In this document: in pieces, positions 1-11,211 of the stretch | Layout of the letters: each line of letters begins with the position of its first letter | How positions within the stretch are numbered: position 1 is the first letter of the stretch | Assembly: GCF_008831285.2 (NCBI RefSeq) | Contig: NC_045144.1 | Location: 18,429,716 to 18,493,715, forward strand | Direction of reading: 5' to 3' | Length of the DNA: 64,000 bases | DNA from: Nymphaea colorata | Taxonomy: Eukaryota > Streptophyta > Magnoliopsida > Nymphaeales > Nymphaeaceae | Position numbers and translations under genes: made by a program | The notes under the pieces: generated by a model | Told to the model about the DNA's origin: nothing | The model's input: the letters and a program-made list of their open reading frames with translations, nothing else | Database searches by the model: none

Positions 1-159
1 ACCTTTATCATGTTAACCACAGAGAGAGAGAGAGAGAGAGAATGAGAAATTAAACCAACAGAAATTCTCTCACTAGCTAGCCCCACGTACTTCTTTCCAA
101 TCAACAGATATATATAATTTTGTCAGAATGTGGAATAGAATTTGTAAGGAAACAATTAC

Positions 160-3100
160 CGTTGTGAAGATAAAAAACCGCGTTCTTGCATCTCCAAATA
201 CGCTAGGATTGACCTTGAGCATAAAAGAAACAAAAGGTTAAATAAAAATGGAAAGGAGTCAAACAAATAAGCAAACCCTAGTTATTATAAGCAGTGATAA
301 TCTCTTTGTTAATGTGAATAAAGGGATGAAACATACCATCCAACCAGCTTCCAGTGCCATATAAATCTGATGTTGTGCTGCATGTACAACCCAAACTTGT
401 GAAAGGCTCATCTCACTCCTGTCCTCTATGTTAGGTCCCCAAACACTAAAAGTTCCTTCCCCTCCTCCATAGGTTCCGCTTACCGTACCTTTTGCATACT
501 ATAATTAATCCATGTATATGTTAAAGAAAGCAATATACTACCAGGCCTTCGTTGCTCAAGTGCAAAGCAAGCATAAACTGGGTGAGAAGAAAGATTAATA
601 GATGCTAATTAAGAAGAGGATGTTGAGGAGCACTCTAAAAAATTAGTATTTTACAGAATTCAAAAAACATCAGTAAAGGTAGAACAAATGTGGGTGAAAA
701 CTATCACCGGCATTTTCTCTACACACTTCGGATGTCAATAATAATTTTCACCGACGTTTACCAAACATCGGTAATAATTTTTAATGGTTAAGGTAAAATG
801 AATGTCGGTGAAAACTTTCAATGACATTTTCTCTGCACATTAGCAAAGGTAGAACGAATGTTGGTGAAAACTATCACCGACATTTTTTCTGCACACGTCG
901 GTGTGGACACCTTCACTGATGCATGATGAACATAGTTAAATAAACAATTATCAACATCTACTGATGTTAGTGATCATTTTCACTGACGCTTACCAAATGT
1001 CGGTAAGAATTTTTAGTGGTAAAGATAGAACGAATGTCGATGTAGGTAAAAGTAGAACGAATGTCAGTGAAAACTAGAACGAATGTCAGTGAAAGTTATC
1101 ACCTACATTTTCTCTGCAGATCGGTAAAGGTAGAACGAATGTCAGTGAAAACTATCACCGGCATTTTCTCTGCACAAGTCGGTGTGAACATCTTCAGTGA
1201 TGCATGATGAACGTACTTAAATAAACTATTATCAACATTTACCGGACATCAGTAATAATTTTCACCGACATTTATTGAACGTTGGTAAGAATTTTAATGG
1301 TAAAGGTAGAACGAAGGTCGGTGAAAACTATCACCGACATTTTTTCTGCGCATGTCGGGGTGGACGACACTGATGCATGATGAACGTAGCTAAATAAACT
1401 ATTATCAACATCTACCGAATGCCAGTAATAATTTTCACCGACGTTCACCGCACTTAGTAACAATTTTCAACGACACTCGGCTGGATGTTGGTCAAAAGTA
1501 CACCGACATTTATCCTAATGTTGCTAGGTGAACGTCAGTAAGAATATTCACCGACACTCGGCCGGATGTTGGTCAAAAGTACACCAACATTTATTTTCAT
1601 GTCGCTAAATCTTTGACCAGTGTTCAGCTTAACGACGAGGACGAATTAAGCATAAGCAAAAGAATTAGAAGTGGTAAGGAAAGGGTATATAATAGATACC
1701 GGACCTCATGGTCTGCAGGATTGTCGATAGCCAATGTTTTCATGGCTTTTGATTTGAGAAACGACCTGGCACGTGAACTTGCAAAATCTTGAAGAGCACT
1801 GAAATTGAGAGGCCCTGCCTTGGTGGCCTTGAGAACTGGAAAACTTCCTGGTGGGCAGCTTTCACTTTCTGTTCCACTTTCTGCTATTCTGCTGTCTCTC
1901 AACTTGTCACTTGTCTGTATATTCATGAGAAATATTATTAGCTGTTGTTACTGGTCTTTGTAGCGGAATTTTTTCCTTCAACTCTAGTCACATTTAGTAA
2001 GTTCACAAACACAAAAAGGCTTAACTTCAAGTGAATCTTGCTTTACAAAGAATGGCAGAGCTTAGATGATTATAAGATCGCCTGATTTCATCCTCCAACT
2101 CTTCTGCTATATGAGTTAGAGTGTGGGTTGCAAATGAGAGGGAGAGGTCAGAGGTGCATTTAAAATAATCTTATATGTACATATAATTTTAAAAATATGT
2201 GTGCAACTAAATTAAAATATGTCATCGAATTGAATTTAGGTTTACGTGTACATTGGCAAGCCTTTGTGATGTATAACCTGATGAAATTTAAAGATTACAT
2301 CTCAAACAAGGATTGAGTTTAAATAAATCAAGAATGTACTGACATACACTTGGTTTTTTCTCTAAACCTAAGTGTGCACTTGCTAAGAAATTTAAAACAC
2401 AATGAACAAAAAATCAATCATCGACCATTCGAAACCAATTCATGATCAGACTCTTCTTTCTCAGACATAAAAAACCCACTGGGCATTTTCCAAATACTAA
2501 ATTTGGAGAAGATGCGAAATAGAAAATTAAGCATACCTGCTTCTTTCTTTTGGATATTGAAATGTTCCTTTTGCTAGGCTGACTATGAATTTTCTTGCAA
2601 TCGTAGATGTCTCCATCATCCATCTGAAAATTCGGCAAAAACTTATTATGGTCAGATGAAGGGGAGGAAGGAGTTTTTAGCCTTCATCAAATTTACAAAT
2701 TTCATAAATCAATTATATATGTTTCAGTCTGCAGCCCTTCCTTAAGTGGCCATGGGATTCAAATAGAGCCCAAAAATCCAATTGCTCCCAAGTTTAGACT
2801 ATACTACTTAGAAATAATGATCATAGACTGGAAAATTATTATTGCTATCTATTGCTTAACATTAATTAGTTGTCGCGCCCATGAAGAATCTTGCATCAGA
2901 TCTGACTGCCTAGTGCAGTTATCAACAATGTGAATATCAATCTCGGAGATGTAGTGATTCACATTTGCTTTTTAGATTAATATCTGAATCCAAACTTCGA
3001 ACCAAATCTGGTTGATTTTCAAAATGTAAGAGCATATGATATAAGATATTTATTTAAAACTAAATCCGATCCAATTTTTTAATCAGATTTTTTTTTGTAT

Positions 3101-3390
3101 CCATTTTTTTTGTGATGGTCCAGTTGAATATCCGATCCAAATCAAATATATTGGCATCCCTACATTTTAGCCACACCTGCATCTGCTACGGGAGAACCAC
3201 GACGAAAAGTGTATGAGAGATAAAAAGGGATACGTACCGTGATGGTCTTTATTGGGAGCTCCTTTGGATAATATTTGCTCTCGAGGATGTGCCTGCCGCC
3301 TTCACTCAACATGCCATGATTGAACAAGAAGATCAAAAGAAGGAGAAGCATACACAGGGGTTTGGAACTCATATCCAGGTCTCTGAGCAT
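160..3390 (-). pseudogene. Neprosin-family gene copy 1, divergent, broken, 3' end outside window
   Basis: Recognisable exons, read on the minus strand, are: 3,238-3,390 (signal peptide, ending PIKTIT), 2,537-2,623 (MDDGDIYDC, first part of the propeptide exon), about 1,705-1,970 (CPPGSFPVLKATKAGPL, second part), 337-498 (YGGGEG...LEAGWM with the first catalytic Glu) and 160-213 (VFGDARTRFF). The last two exons would lie left of base 1. The propeptide exon, single in the other copies, is split here by about 560 bp with a donor at 2,536. Its second half carries a net 4-nt insertion near 1,910 that puts a stop in the paralogous frame. Start is MLRDLD at 3,390 or MSSKPL at 3,372. Exons 3 and 4 remain open, so alternative splicing could rescue a product, but a pseudogene is more likely. 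Confidence 0.7.
660..1630. repeat. Block of repeated ACCGACATTT-type motifs (CACTA-like subterminal repeats)
   Basis: About 1 kb in the intron between the propeptide exon and exon 3 of copy 1 is built from variants of GTCGGTGAAAACTATCACCGAC, each a short motif and its own inverse complement around a small spacer. They alternate with GGTAAAGGTAGAACGAATGT and GATGCATGATGAAC (near 919, 1,199 and 1,372). Dense short inverted motifs of this kind are typical of the subterminal transposase-binding regions of plant CACTA/EnSpm elements. No transposase gene or clear terminal repeat pair is visible, so the assignment is tentative. Copies A-E lack this block. Confidence 0.5.
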
Positions 3391-3399
3391 TCTAGACTG

Positions 3400-3760
3400 C
3401 ATGGTGAAACCCAAAATCTAGCTTTTGGTGTAGCAGTTTACATTTTATAGCAAAAGAGAAATGATTTTTTCCAGGAAGGAAATTTATTTGGTGAGGTAAC
3501 AAATAGGAATTACAAGAAAAGACAATAAAACCAAAATCCTATCTTTCTTCAAGCAGATAAAACGGCCTGCTTTTGTGAATCCTTGATCGTGCAACTTCAC
3601 TCGTTTTTTTGGTAATGATCGATACCGTCCTTTGTATGTTTAGTTCATAAATCTTTCGTACACAGGTGGCATTAATTCCACGTCAAGATTGATTCTTTGT
3701 GATATTAGGTAAGGCAAAAAGCTTGGAAAGTCTTTTCCTAAAAAAATGTTCAAATATTGT
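3400..3760 (-). repeat. 5' flanking module of copy 1
   Basis: Upstream sequence shared with the other gene copies and relics (near 6,930, 12,990, 23,660, 33,060, 34,880, 40,570, 51,370 and 58,410). Shared words include the TATA region, a run like AAATTTATTTGGTGAGG and TCCTTTCTTTCTTCAA. It is non-coding and marks the duplicated unit. Confidence 0.6.
3443..3451 (-). promoter_or_regulatory. Candidate TATA box of copy 1
   Basis: On the minus strand this reads GCTATAAAA, 55-75 bases upstream of the possible start codons of copy 1. The motif and its distance match those in front of copies A-E. Confidence 0.5.
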
Positions 3761-4270
3761 TTTAGTTCACCAAATTAATAAAACCTTGAAGCTTGCGCGA
3801 AAGAAAAGGAAGCTTGCCATAACATTCAGATATCTGTTGTGAATGGGATGAAAACCACATTTCCTTTTTGTTGTTCTTGTTGTCAGCAATTTGTGAGGCA
3901 GAGTTTCTGTAATCAGCGAATTTTACATATGGAACACTGAAGCAGATGCCTAGGCCATGGCCCCACCCCAACCAATTTTGTTTTTTAAAAATCTAGTGTA
4001 AAAATTGAATTTTTTTTGTCTCAATGATTTTTTGAATATAAGTTCAGTTTGGTCCTACCCAAATCCAATCCACAAAACTCAGTCCTCATTTGACCCGCTC
4101 TTACGAAAAATCCTGGTTTCGCTCCTACAGGGGAGCTATGCATGGTGCATATCGGTGCACATAACTCTCTCTCTACACAAGCTACATTAGCATAGGATAA
4201 CACATGTCATGCGTCAAGGAGCTGTGCATTGTGCATCCGGGTGCACATAACTCTCTCTCTACACGACCTC
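3760..4270. repeat. Degenerate gene-flank module with a tandem GTGCAT segment
   Basis: Resembles the segments at 18,085-18,430, 26,480-26,760 and 35,230-35,610 (words such as CATAACATTCAGATAT and GAAACCACATTTCC). Within it, two direct repeats at about 4,135-4,180 and 4,221-4,266 share GTGCACATAACTCTCTCTCT. No coding potential is seen. Confidence 0.5.
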
Positions 4271-4380
4271 GCCAACTACATTCGTGTCTTCGTAAGTTCT
4301 GAACAGTGTGCACACCACCAAACCCAACACGGGCAGCATGTACATGAATACGCTCCCTAGCATCAGAGAGGGAAAAAATC

Positions 4381-4402
4381 CAAACCCTAAACCCTAAACC
4401 CC
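4381..4402. repeat. Short interstitial telomere-type motif
   Basis: About two and a half units of CCCTAAA, the Arabidopsis-type plant telomere repeat. A run this short is a telo-box-like motif, not a telomere. Confidence 0.45.
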
Positions 4403-4949
4403 AACAACTATTTGGATCTTATTATCTTTGCTAGTGACATTTGAATGACTTATCAGACATCTGATTGGGTGTTGCATAGGTCAATTCATGACATCACCTT
4501 TTAAGGGCTGTTTAACAGTAGGAATACCATATACCTGTTTCATAAATATGCTCCAAAGATTGAGATAAATTCAAGGAATAGTAGAACAAGTGTTCCTTAC
4601 ATCAGCCTTAATCCTGGGGGAGTAAGTGAAGGTAAGAGAGAATGGACAGCAAACTAGCTAGAAAAGGGGGAAAAAGTGTAGCACTCCTTATCAAAATGTA
4701 TCAAGATGAAAACTATAAAAACTGATGTGATGATAGCAAAATAAAAAATGCATTAAGAGAAATTATTAATAGAATCAGAATACAGAATACATGAGTGATT
4801 GGTAGGCACCAAATCATTTGGGTACGAGATTAAAACCAGACCCTCTTAAATTCACGTTAAAAAGCGTTTTAAACAAAATATGAACCTTTTAATATGTTTA
4901 TGAACACTAATTTAACATAAATCATGTTTAGTTCAAGTCATTTTTTTAA

Positions 4950-4955
<6 letters not shown>

Positions 4956-4982
<27 letters not shown>

Positions 4983-4984
4983 TA
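4956..4984. repeat. (TA)n(CA)n microsatellite
   Basis: A TA run followed directly by about ten CA units. The neighbouring 4,400-5,030 is AT-rich with no recognised feature. Confidence 0.85.
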
Positions 4985-5036
4985 CGTATTTATATATATC
5001 TTTATACTTTCAAAATTTTGATGTTATAAGAGCCGT

Positions 5037-6240
5037 TTAATTAAATATTTTAAAAGATTTAGGCATGCAAATAATTTGGTTGGATTAATTACATGGGAGA
5101 AAATTTAATTGACTTGTAGAAGAAAAATTGGATTGACATCTCTATTCTCCTGGTCCATCCGTGACTGAAATAAAATAAATGCATGGCATGCAAACAGTAG
5201 GAGAACGAGATGATGTTAATGTGCAACGAATTTTCTCAGATCTCACTATCTCCATTCTTTGTTTGGTTCCGACGGGCTTTACTCTTGTAGCAAATTTTTG
5301 TATATTTTTAATTAACATCTTATTTTTAGTGTGCATGGATTTGAGATCCAATTGTGGGGGTGTTGGATCTCAAAACCGTGGATCTGAGCTTGATCTAAGA
5401 TCCTATTCAATTCGATTGGTATCTGGATTCTGGAGTTCTGTCACGGACTCGGCCGACTTTGGCATTATTAAATGTACCCAAACAACTAACAATTAAGATA
5501 TTTGCCAAATAAGCAGTTTTAGATGATTTGAAAATATCTAAAAATATTGAATTTCCGACTATAAAACGGGCACCAGAGATCCTTGCTAACCTTCTTTCCC
5601 CTTCCTAGAGGAATCAAGAGGAAGCTTCAAGGGTTCTCTTCCACTTTCTTAGTGGTTTTTTTCTTTATTTTCTTCGAAAAGAAAAAAAAGAAGAAGAAGA
5701 AAACCGCTAAGAAGAGGAAGAGAACCCTCTGAGCTCCCTCTTTAAAGATTCTTTGGAAAGGAGAAAGAAGGTTAGGAGAAAGAAGGTTAGCATGGGCACC
5801 CAATGTGCCCCTTTTATAGCCGGAAATTAAATATTTTTTGATACTTTCAAGTCATCTAAAATTGCTTATTTAACAAATAATTAATTGAATATTGTTAATT
5901 GGTGGGGTACTTTTAATAATGCCAAAATCGGCCGAGTCCTCCGACGTGAAATCCATATACCAAACGGATTTAATGGGATTAATGGGGTTTGCACTTCAAA
6001 ATATCTGGAATATAACCAGCTCAACAAAAAATAACGGAGTTAAATTGCAGTCTGCCCTCCTCAATAGCCAAACTCACGACCTTCTTAGCTCATGCCATTC
6101 TACCTTCTATGCTTATGCCACTGTAATGTTTCTATTTTTTTTTTAATAACTAACCGTGTGATTCCATTATGGACAATGGACAATGAGGTTGCATTTGATA
6201 GCCTCAGATCTAAGATCAAATGTAGCATAAAAAAGTTTGT
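5037..6240. repeat. 1.2-kb duplicated segment, copy 1 (partner 9,558-10,700)
   Basis: Direct duplicate of 9,558-10,700. Both begin with TTTTAAAAGATT...CATGCAAATAATTTG, pass through GATGATGTTAATGTGCAA and GTTGGATCTCAAAACCGTGG, include a foldback element in the middle, and end near GAGGTTGCATTTGATAGC. Divergence is clearly visible, so the duplication is old. Open frames inside are shadows of the palindrome. Confidence 0.75.
5411..5968. mobile_element. Foldback (long inverted repeat) element, copy 1
   Basis: Imperfect palindrome with arms of about 270-290 bp meeting near 5,676 in TTCTTCGAAAAGAA. The left arm contains GACTCGGCCGACTTTGGCA and the right arm contains its inverse complement with few changes. 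Further paired blocks are AACCTTCTTTCCCC and its partner, and GGGTTCTCTTCC and its partner. No transposase gene is present. It could be a foldback MITE or a decayed non-autonomous DNA transposon. A second copy lies at 9,931-10,453 and a decayed third at 9,150-9,460. Confidence 0.7.
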
Positions 6241-6464
6241 TTTCGAGGGTCGATGATTTCAATAGCTTAACATGTTAAATCCATGCTATATGTTAAAAAC
6301 TATGTATTTAATGTCGGATTGAAAAGAGGTCTGACTTCAAATCCATGGATCTCATATCCAAGATGAAACAAGCACAACTTTGTAATCATTATCCAACAAA
6401 CAAAGACACACACACTACATCTTGCATGTATATTATGTGCACCACCTTGATGCATGCAACTCAC

Positions 6465-6560
6465 TCTCGGATATGTTCGACAAAAAGTGAATGAGATAAA
6501 AAGGGGGGCACATAACATGATGGTTTTGATTTGAAGTTCTTTGGGATAATATTTTCAGGT
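6465..6560 (-). pseudogene. Neprosin exon-1 3'-end relic
   Basis: Resembles the donor end of exon 1 and the start of intron 1 in copy 1 (3,210-3,290): words like GAATGAGATAAAAAGG, CATGATGGTTTTGATT and TTTGGGATAATATTT occur in the same order. The reading frame is lost. Confidence 0.5.
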
Positions 6561-6749
6561 GTGGGAGAGGTTCATCCTACCCCCCGAAAAGAGACCCGAA
6601 TGCCCCCCTCTATTCCCCCTGCTTCTAGGGTTCTGAGCTGCGTAGCGATAGCAATGGTGCACCCTTTAACTTGGATGTTGTACTCTACTACCTTAAGACA
6701 CATGAACATTGTGCCCACAGAAATCGAATTAGAGACTTACCTTTATATA

Positions 6750-6990
6750 AGATCCTAGCTCGACCAGCTATATGCCCGTTAAGCTCTTTTAGATAATATT
6801 TGCTCTTGGGTACGTGTTTGCTGCCTTCACACAACATCGAAGCACGACTGAACATAAAATGTGAAGGAGAGGCATACACAGAGTTTTGGAACTCACGTCA
6901 TGGGCTTTAATCATTCTCGACTGCACTCGACTGCACCATGAAACCCGAGATCTACCTTTTGGTGAACCTCAACGTGAAGCAATTGACATT
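6750..6990 (-). pseudogene. Neprosin exon-1 and promoter relic
   Basis: On the minus strand the stretch keeps the outline of exon 1 (SSKTLCMPLL, then in another frame GSKHVPKSKYYLKEL), but frameshifts and a stop break it. The upstream promoter words, including a TATA-type TTTTATAGC (reverse orientation) near 6,990, are retained and the 5' flank continues to about 7,330. No later exon follows on its left, so this is an orphan first exon. Confidence 0.6.
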
Positions 6991-7329
6991 TTATAGCAAA
7001 AGACCCATGATTTTTTTAGAGAAATAAATTTATTTAGTGAGGGCACAAATAGGAATTACAAATAAAGACAATAAATCCAAATCCTTTCTTTCTTGATGTA
7101 GAGAAAATGGCCTCGTTTTGTGAACCCTTGATTGTTTTACTTCATTCATTTTTTATAATAATGGATACATTCCTCTTTATATTTGGTTCACAAATCTTTC
7201 ATGTAAGGGTGACACTAATTCAATGTCAAAACTGAATCTTGATTATATGAGAAGGTTAAACTTAGAAAGTCTTTTCTCAAAAAGATTTAAATGATGGTTT
7301 TAGTGTAACAAATAAATCTTGCACGCTTG

Positions 7330-7680
7330 GTCTATCGCACACCATGAAGCATAGCATCTATAACCAGTGAGTTTACATTTGGCCACCGATGCGGTTTTCA
7401 CGGGTTAAGCCATAGTAGGGCCAAATTGTAATTTTTGAAAATTTAAGCAGTAAAATTTCAGTTGTTAAAATCTGAGGGTCTCCTTTGGGAGTCGTCTTAT
7501 AGAGAGCGTAACATTGGTTCAGTTCTCGTGAGTACTGCTCATGTAAACTTACAAACAATGAGATGCGACACTATAGTTGATAGGAATGTGAAGTTCACCC
7601 TAGAACGCAATGGTATGTATGATTGGCAATGCAGCCATTGCTTCCCTACATTCGATAGACAAAAAAAAGTGATATTTCTT
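7330..7680. other. Unassigned stretch, possibly part of the LINE relic
   Basis: A 73-codon plus-strand frame ends near 7,683, with LPTFDRQKK-like residues in an alternative frame. This fits the region just before the zinc-binding domain of LINE reverse transcriptases, but it is too broken to call firmly. Confidence 0.25.
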
Positions 7681-7792
7681 TAGCTAACATATGTGTTTGT
7701 GTTGTCTCAAGGACGAGGAGTCAGCCCACCACATCCTTATATCTTGCCCACACTCTTCAAAATTTTGGAAGTTTGTAGCTACTAAGTTGGAT
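7680..7792 (+). mobile_element. LINE relic: zf-RVT-like fragment
   Basis: In one frame the plus strand reads CLCCLKDEESAHHILISC followed by PHSSKFWKF. The pattern C-x2-C...H-H...C-P...W matches the zinc-binding reverse-transcriptase tail (zf-RVT) seen in plant non-LTR elements. Only about 35 residues survive. Confidence 0.55.
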
Positions 7793-8020
7793 GGTAGCGC
7801 ACTGGGCGTCTAGGTGGTCCTGCTCCTCTAACGGCTTGGTTCGAGTCCTTAGAGCGACCACTATCACGTCCCAGCGCGCGCCACTTCCTAGCCCGTAAAA
7901 GGGCCCGACGCAGCTCTGTGAAAACCCTGAAGGGTGGGCACAGAAGGGGGGCCGAAGGCCTCTCTTAGGGGCGGTGGCAATGAACCGCTCACCCCTAAAT
8001 TCGCGACTAGCTTGTGATGA
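7785..8020 (+). mobile_element. tRNA-derived SINE
   Basis: An A-box-like TAGCGCACTGG lies at 7,795-7,805 and a perfect B box GGTTCGAGTCC at 7,838-7,848, with spacing normal for a tRNA-type RNA polymerase III promoter. No clover-leaf can be drawn for a real tRNA, and an unrelated body of about 170 bases follows. It directly follows the LINE fragment. The 3' end is uncertain. Confidence 0.6.
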
Positions 8021-8289
8021 TTAATTCGCTAAGTACGTACATATGTTCTGAATGAAAGTAAATGAACCCGTAATTCTGGTTTTCAGAAAACATCTAATTA
8101 TATTTTACACCTTGAGCGAGCAATCCAAGTATTGATCCTTATAAGGTTAAGTTTCCAGAAACTAGCTTATTGTACATGCCACATGTATTTGTCATAATAA
8201 AGTTACAATACACCATATGTATATAAATGGTCCATAAGAGTTGCTATACATCAAAAGCTATTAATACAAGGTTTTATGCATTCAGGATT

Positions 8290-8680
8290 AATAACCTAAA
8301 ATGCCATATGGTTTTCATGTTTTGAGCAAAGCCTTTAATTTCTTGGTTTACTATATACTTCGAGGTCACATAATTACCTTGTCGGTAGAGGTGGAGAGAT
8401 CCTAATCAAGTATCCAAGTTTTTTATTCTTTTTCACTTTTTTAAAAAAAGTCAGAAAAAATCAGTTCACTTTTGTTCATCATGACCCGCGCTTTAGGCTA
8501 AACCATCTAACCGGGTTGGATTCAATCCACAATTTGTCTCATCTTAGTGGTACAAATTAATTAATTTGTAATGTTTATCATAATTAAACATTTTAAAAGA
8601 TTTAGACATGCAAACAATTCGCTTGGATTAACTACATAGTAGAAAACTTATTCGACTTGTAAATATAGTAGATTTATAAA
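8290..8680. repeat. Gene 3'-flank module, degenerate copy
   Basis: Aligns by eye with 18,580-19,030: GATTAATAACCTA, CATATGGTTTTCATG, GGGTTGGATTC, GTGGTACAA.TTAATTAATTT and TTTTAAAAGATTT..ACATGCAAA occur in the same order. The GT/GA microsatellite of the other copies is absent. Confidence 0.55.
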
Positions 8681-9120
8681 ATAATGAGACAAATTTACGG
8701 TAAATTCTTAGGACAGTAATAATGGGTTATTGCTAAATGATCCCCAAATATTTCAAGTGATGGAACATCTTTTATTTTCCATATAGGTTGATTTGGCGAT
8801 GAGCCGCTATGTTCATGATCTTCTATAATAAGCAAGAGGGCAGACGGTCCTGGAGATCGAAGCTTGTGTATACATGCACAGGAGTGTAATGACTAAAATG
8901 TTTTCAAAAAAGTGAAAAATAAAAACTTTTGAAGGATAAAATGAAAATTATGAAAATGTTAAAAGACTAAAGCGTACATAACTTAAAAAAAAAAATTCTA
9001 AAATGCCATAGTTTTCTTCTTCTTTCCTTCTCCTTGGTGCATATTTGTTGCGTACACAAACAACTCAATTTCCATGAAGACGAGGGAAGACCGCAATTTG
9101 GCTCCGTTATTTTGTTTGGG
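8680..9120. other. No recognised feature
   Basis: AT-rich sequence with short A and T runs. No open frame with recognisable protein similarity is seen. Confidence 0.5.
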
Positions 9121-9149
9121 CAGGTTATATATTACCGATATTTTAGAAT

Positions 9150-9460
9150 GCAAACATGGTTAATCCTATTAAATCCGATTTGTGTCTGGATTTCACGTCC
9201 ACGGACTCTGATAATTTTGGCATTATTAAATGTAACCAACAATCACTTAAGGAAACCCTTTTTCTTTTCCTCTTTCTAAGAAGGATCTCCGAGAGTTCTT
9301 TTCCCCTTTCTTTTTAAAGGTATTTTAATTTTCTTTTTTTCCTTTCTTTTCTTTTAAAGAAACCCTTTTTCTTTTTTCTTTTTCTTTCTTTAAAAAGAAC
9401 CCAACACAAGAAAGAAAATAAAGAAAAAATAAAAATAAAATACCTCTAAGAAAACGAAAC
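9150..9460. mobile_element. Decayed third foldback element
   Basis: Contains ATTTTGGCATTATTAAATGTA and GGATTTCACGTC as in the two better foldback copies. Complementary TC- and GA-rich arms (TTTTAAAGGTATTTTAATTTTC and its rough inverse) flank a centre near 9,370. Confidence 0.4.
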
Positions 9461-9557
9461 TAAGTTAATATGTGTTTCTCATATAATATCATGTGTTTAC
9501 GAATGGCTTTCTTTTTTATTCATCATGACCCGCGCTTTATCAATTTGCTGTGTATCT

Positions 9558-10700
9558 CCTAATTAAATATTTTAAAAGATTCAAGCATGAAAATAATTTG
9601 CTTGGCTCAATTACATGGGATAAAATTTAATTGACTTGTAGAAGAAAAATTGCATTGACATCTCTATTCTCCTGTCCGTCCGTGAACGAAATAAAATAAA
9701 TGCATAACATGCGAACAGTAGGAGATCAAGATGATGTTAATGTGCAATGAATTTTCTCAGATTTCACAATCTCCATTCTTTGTTTGGTTCCGACGGGCTT
9801 TACTCTTGTAGAAATTTTTTTGTTTATTTTTAATTAACATCATATTTTTAGTGTGCATGGATTTGAGATCCAATTGTGTGGGTGTTGGATCTCAAAACCG
9901 TGGATCTGAGATTGATCTAAGATCATATCCAATTCGATTGGTCTCTGGAAGTCTGTCATGGAGTCAGCCGATTTTAAATGTACCCAAACAACTAACAATT
10001 AAGATATTTGTTAAATAAGCGATTTTAGATGATTTGAAAATATCTAAAAATATTGAATTTCCGACTACAAAAGGGGCACCAGACAGCCTTGCTAACCTTC
10101 TTTCCCCTTCCTAAAGGAATCAAAAGGAAGCTCCAAGGGTTCTCTTCCTCTTTCTTAGGGGTTTTTTTCTTTATTTTCTTCAAAAAGAAAAAAAAGAAAA
10201 AAACCACTAAGAAAGAGGAAGAGAACCCTCTGAGTTCCCTCTTTGATTCTTTAGGAAGGGGAAAGAAGGTTAGCATGGGCACCCAATGTGCCCCTTTTAT
10301 AGCTGGCAATTCAATATTTTTTTTATATTTTCAAGTCATCTAAAATTGGTTATTTAACAAATAATTAATTGAATATTGTTATTTGGTGGGGTACATTTAA
10401 TAATGCCAAAATGGGCCGAGTCCGCCGACGTCAAATCCATATACCAAACGGTGTTTGCACTTCAAAAATATCCGGAATATAACCAGCTCAACCAAAAATA
10501 ATGGAGTTAAATTGCAGTCTTCCCTCCTCAATAACCAACTCACGATCTTCTTATCTCATGCCATTTTACCTTATAGCTTTTTTTTTTTTTTACTAATTAA
10601 CCTTGTGATTCCATTATGGACAATGAGGTTGCATTTGATAGCGTCCGATCTAAGATCAGATGCTTCATAACAAAAGTTAGTTTTGAGAATTCAATAGCAT
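9558..10700. repeat. 1.2-kb duplicated segment, copy 2 (partner 5,037-6,240)
   Basis: Second member of the duplicated pair, with the same order of landmarks and several small deletions relative to the first copy. Confidence 0.75.
9931..10453. mobile_element. Foldback element, copy 2
   Basis: Palindrome centred near 10,180. Nearly mirror-image open frames on opposite strands (10,053-10,343 plus and 10,025-10,309 minus) both begin with residues of FRLQKGH and KFNIF type, a by-product of the inverted arms and not of genes. Confidence 0.65.
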
Positions 10701-10857
10701 GGATTTTAAATTCATGTTAAAAACTATGAATTTCAACATGAAACAAACATGATTTCATAATCACTATCACACACACACAAATTTATATATATAAAGGATA
10801 TTGCAGTTAATCCTGAAGGAAGACTAAAAGCCGAAGAGAGTTGGGGTGGATGGTGTT

Positions 10858-11190
10858 ACCTGCAGAGGTAGCTCCCATCCCTGATGTAATGGCGTAGTTG
10901 GAGAGCGAGCCGCTTGGAGTAGAAATCCTGCATGGCCGTCTCTATGCACAAGCTCACGATCTCATCCCGCAACTTGCCAGAATCGAGAATGACTCCGTCC
11001 TTCAACATTTGTTGGCAGTGAAGTGACTGCCGGCGAGGAGCAAATTAAGGTGCAGGGAAAACCCACTCGGAGTTGCATCTTGGTCCCGCTCCGGCGAGGA
11101 TAGGGTTCTTGCAGGTAATTTGGTAACAGAAACGAAGGATTTTTATGGAGTACTTTGTTGTTTTCTCCACAGGTAAAAAACAAAAAATGC
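10858..11190 (-). pseudogene. Exon-like fragment of an unrecognised gene
   Basis: The minus strand has an open stretch (about 11,010 to 10,860) reading LKDGVILDSGKLRDEIVSLC and then ETAMQDFYSKRLALQL, ending LCR at a good donor, CAG|GTAACACC. Codon use is balanced and GC is higher than in the surroundings, unlike the nearby repeats. I do not recognise the family. The GC-rich stretch to about 11,120 may be a second piece or a UTR. It may be a captured fragment of a host gene; no complete gene surrounds it. Confidence 0.4.
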
Positions 11191-11211
11191 AAGAAATTTT
11201 CTCTGTTTCAG

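Noticed and set aside
4381-4402. Telomere or chromosome end
   Set aside because: Only about two and a half CCCTAAA units, with ordinary sequence on both sides.
7785-7860. tRNA gene
   Set aside because: A and B boxes are good, but no clover-leaf or acceptor stem forms and an unrelated body follows; a SINE explains it better.
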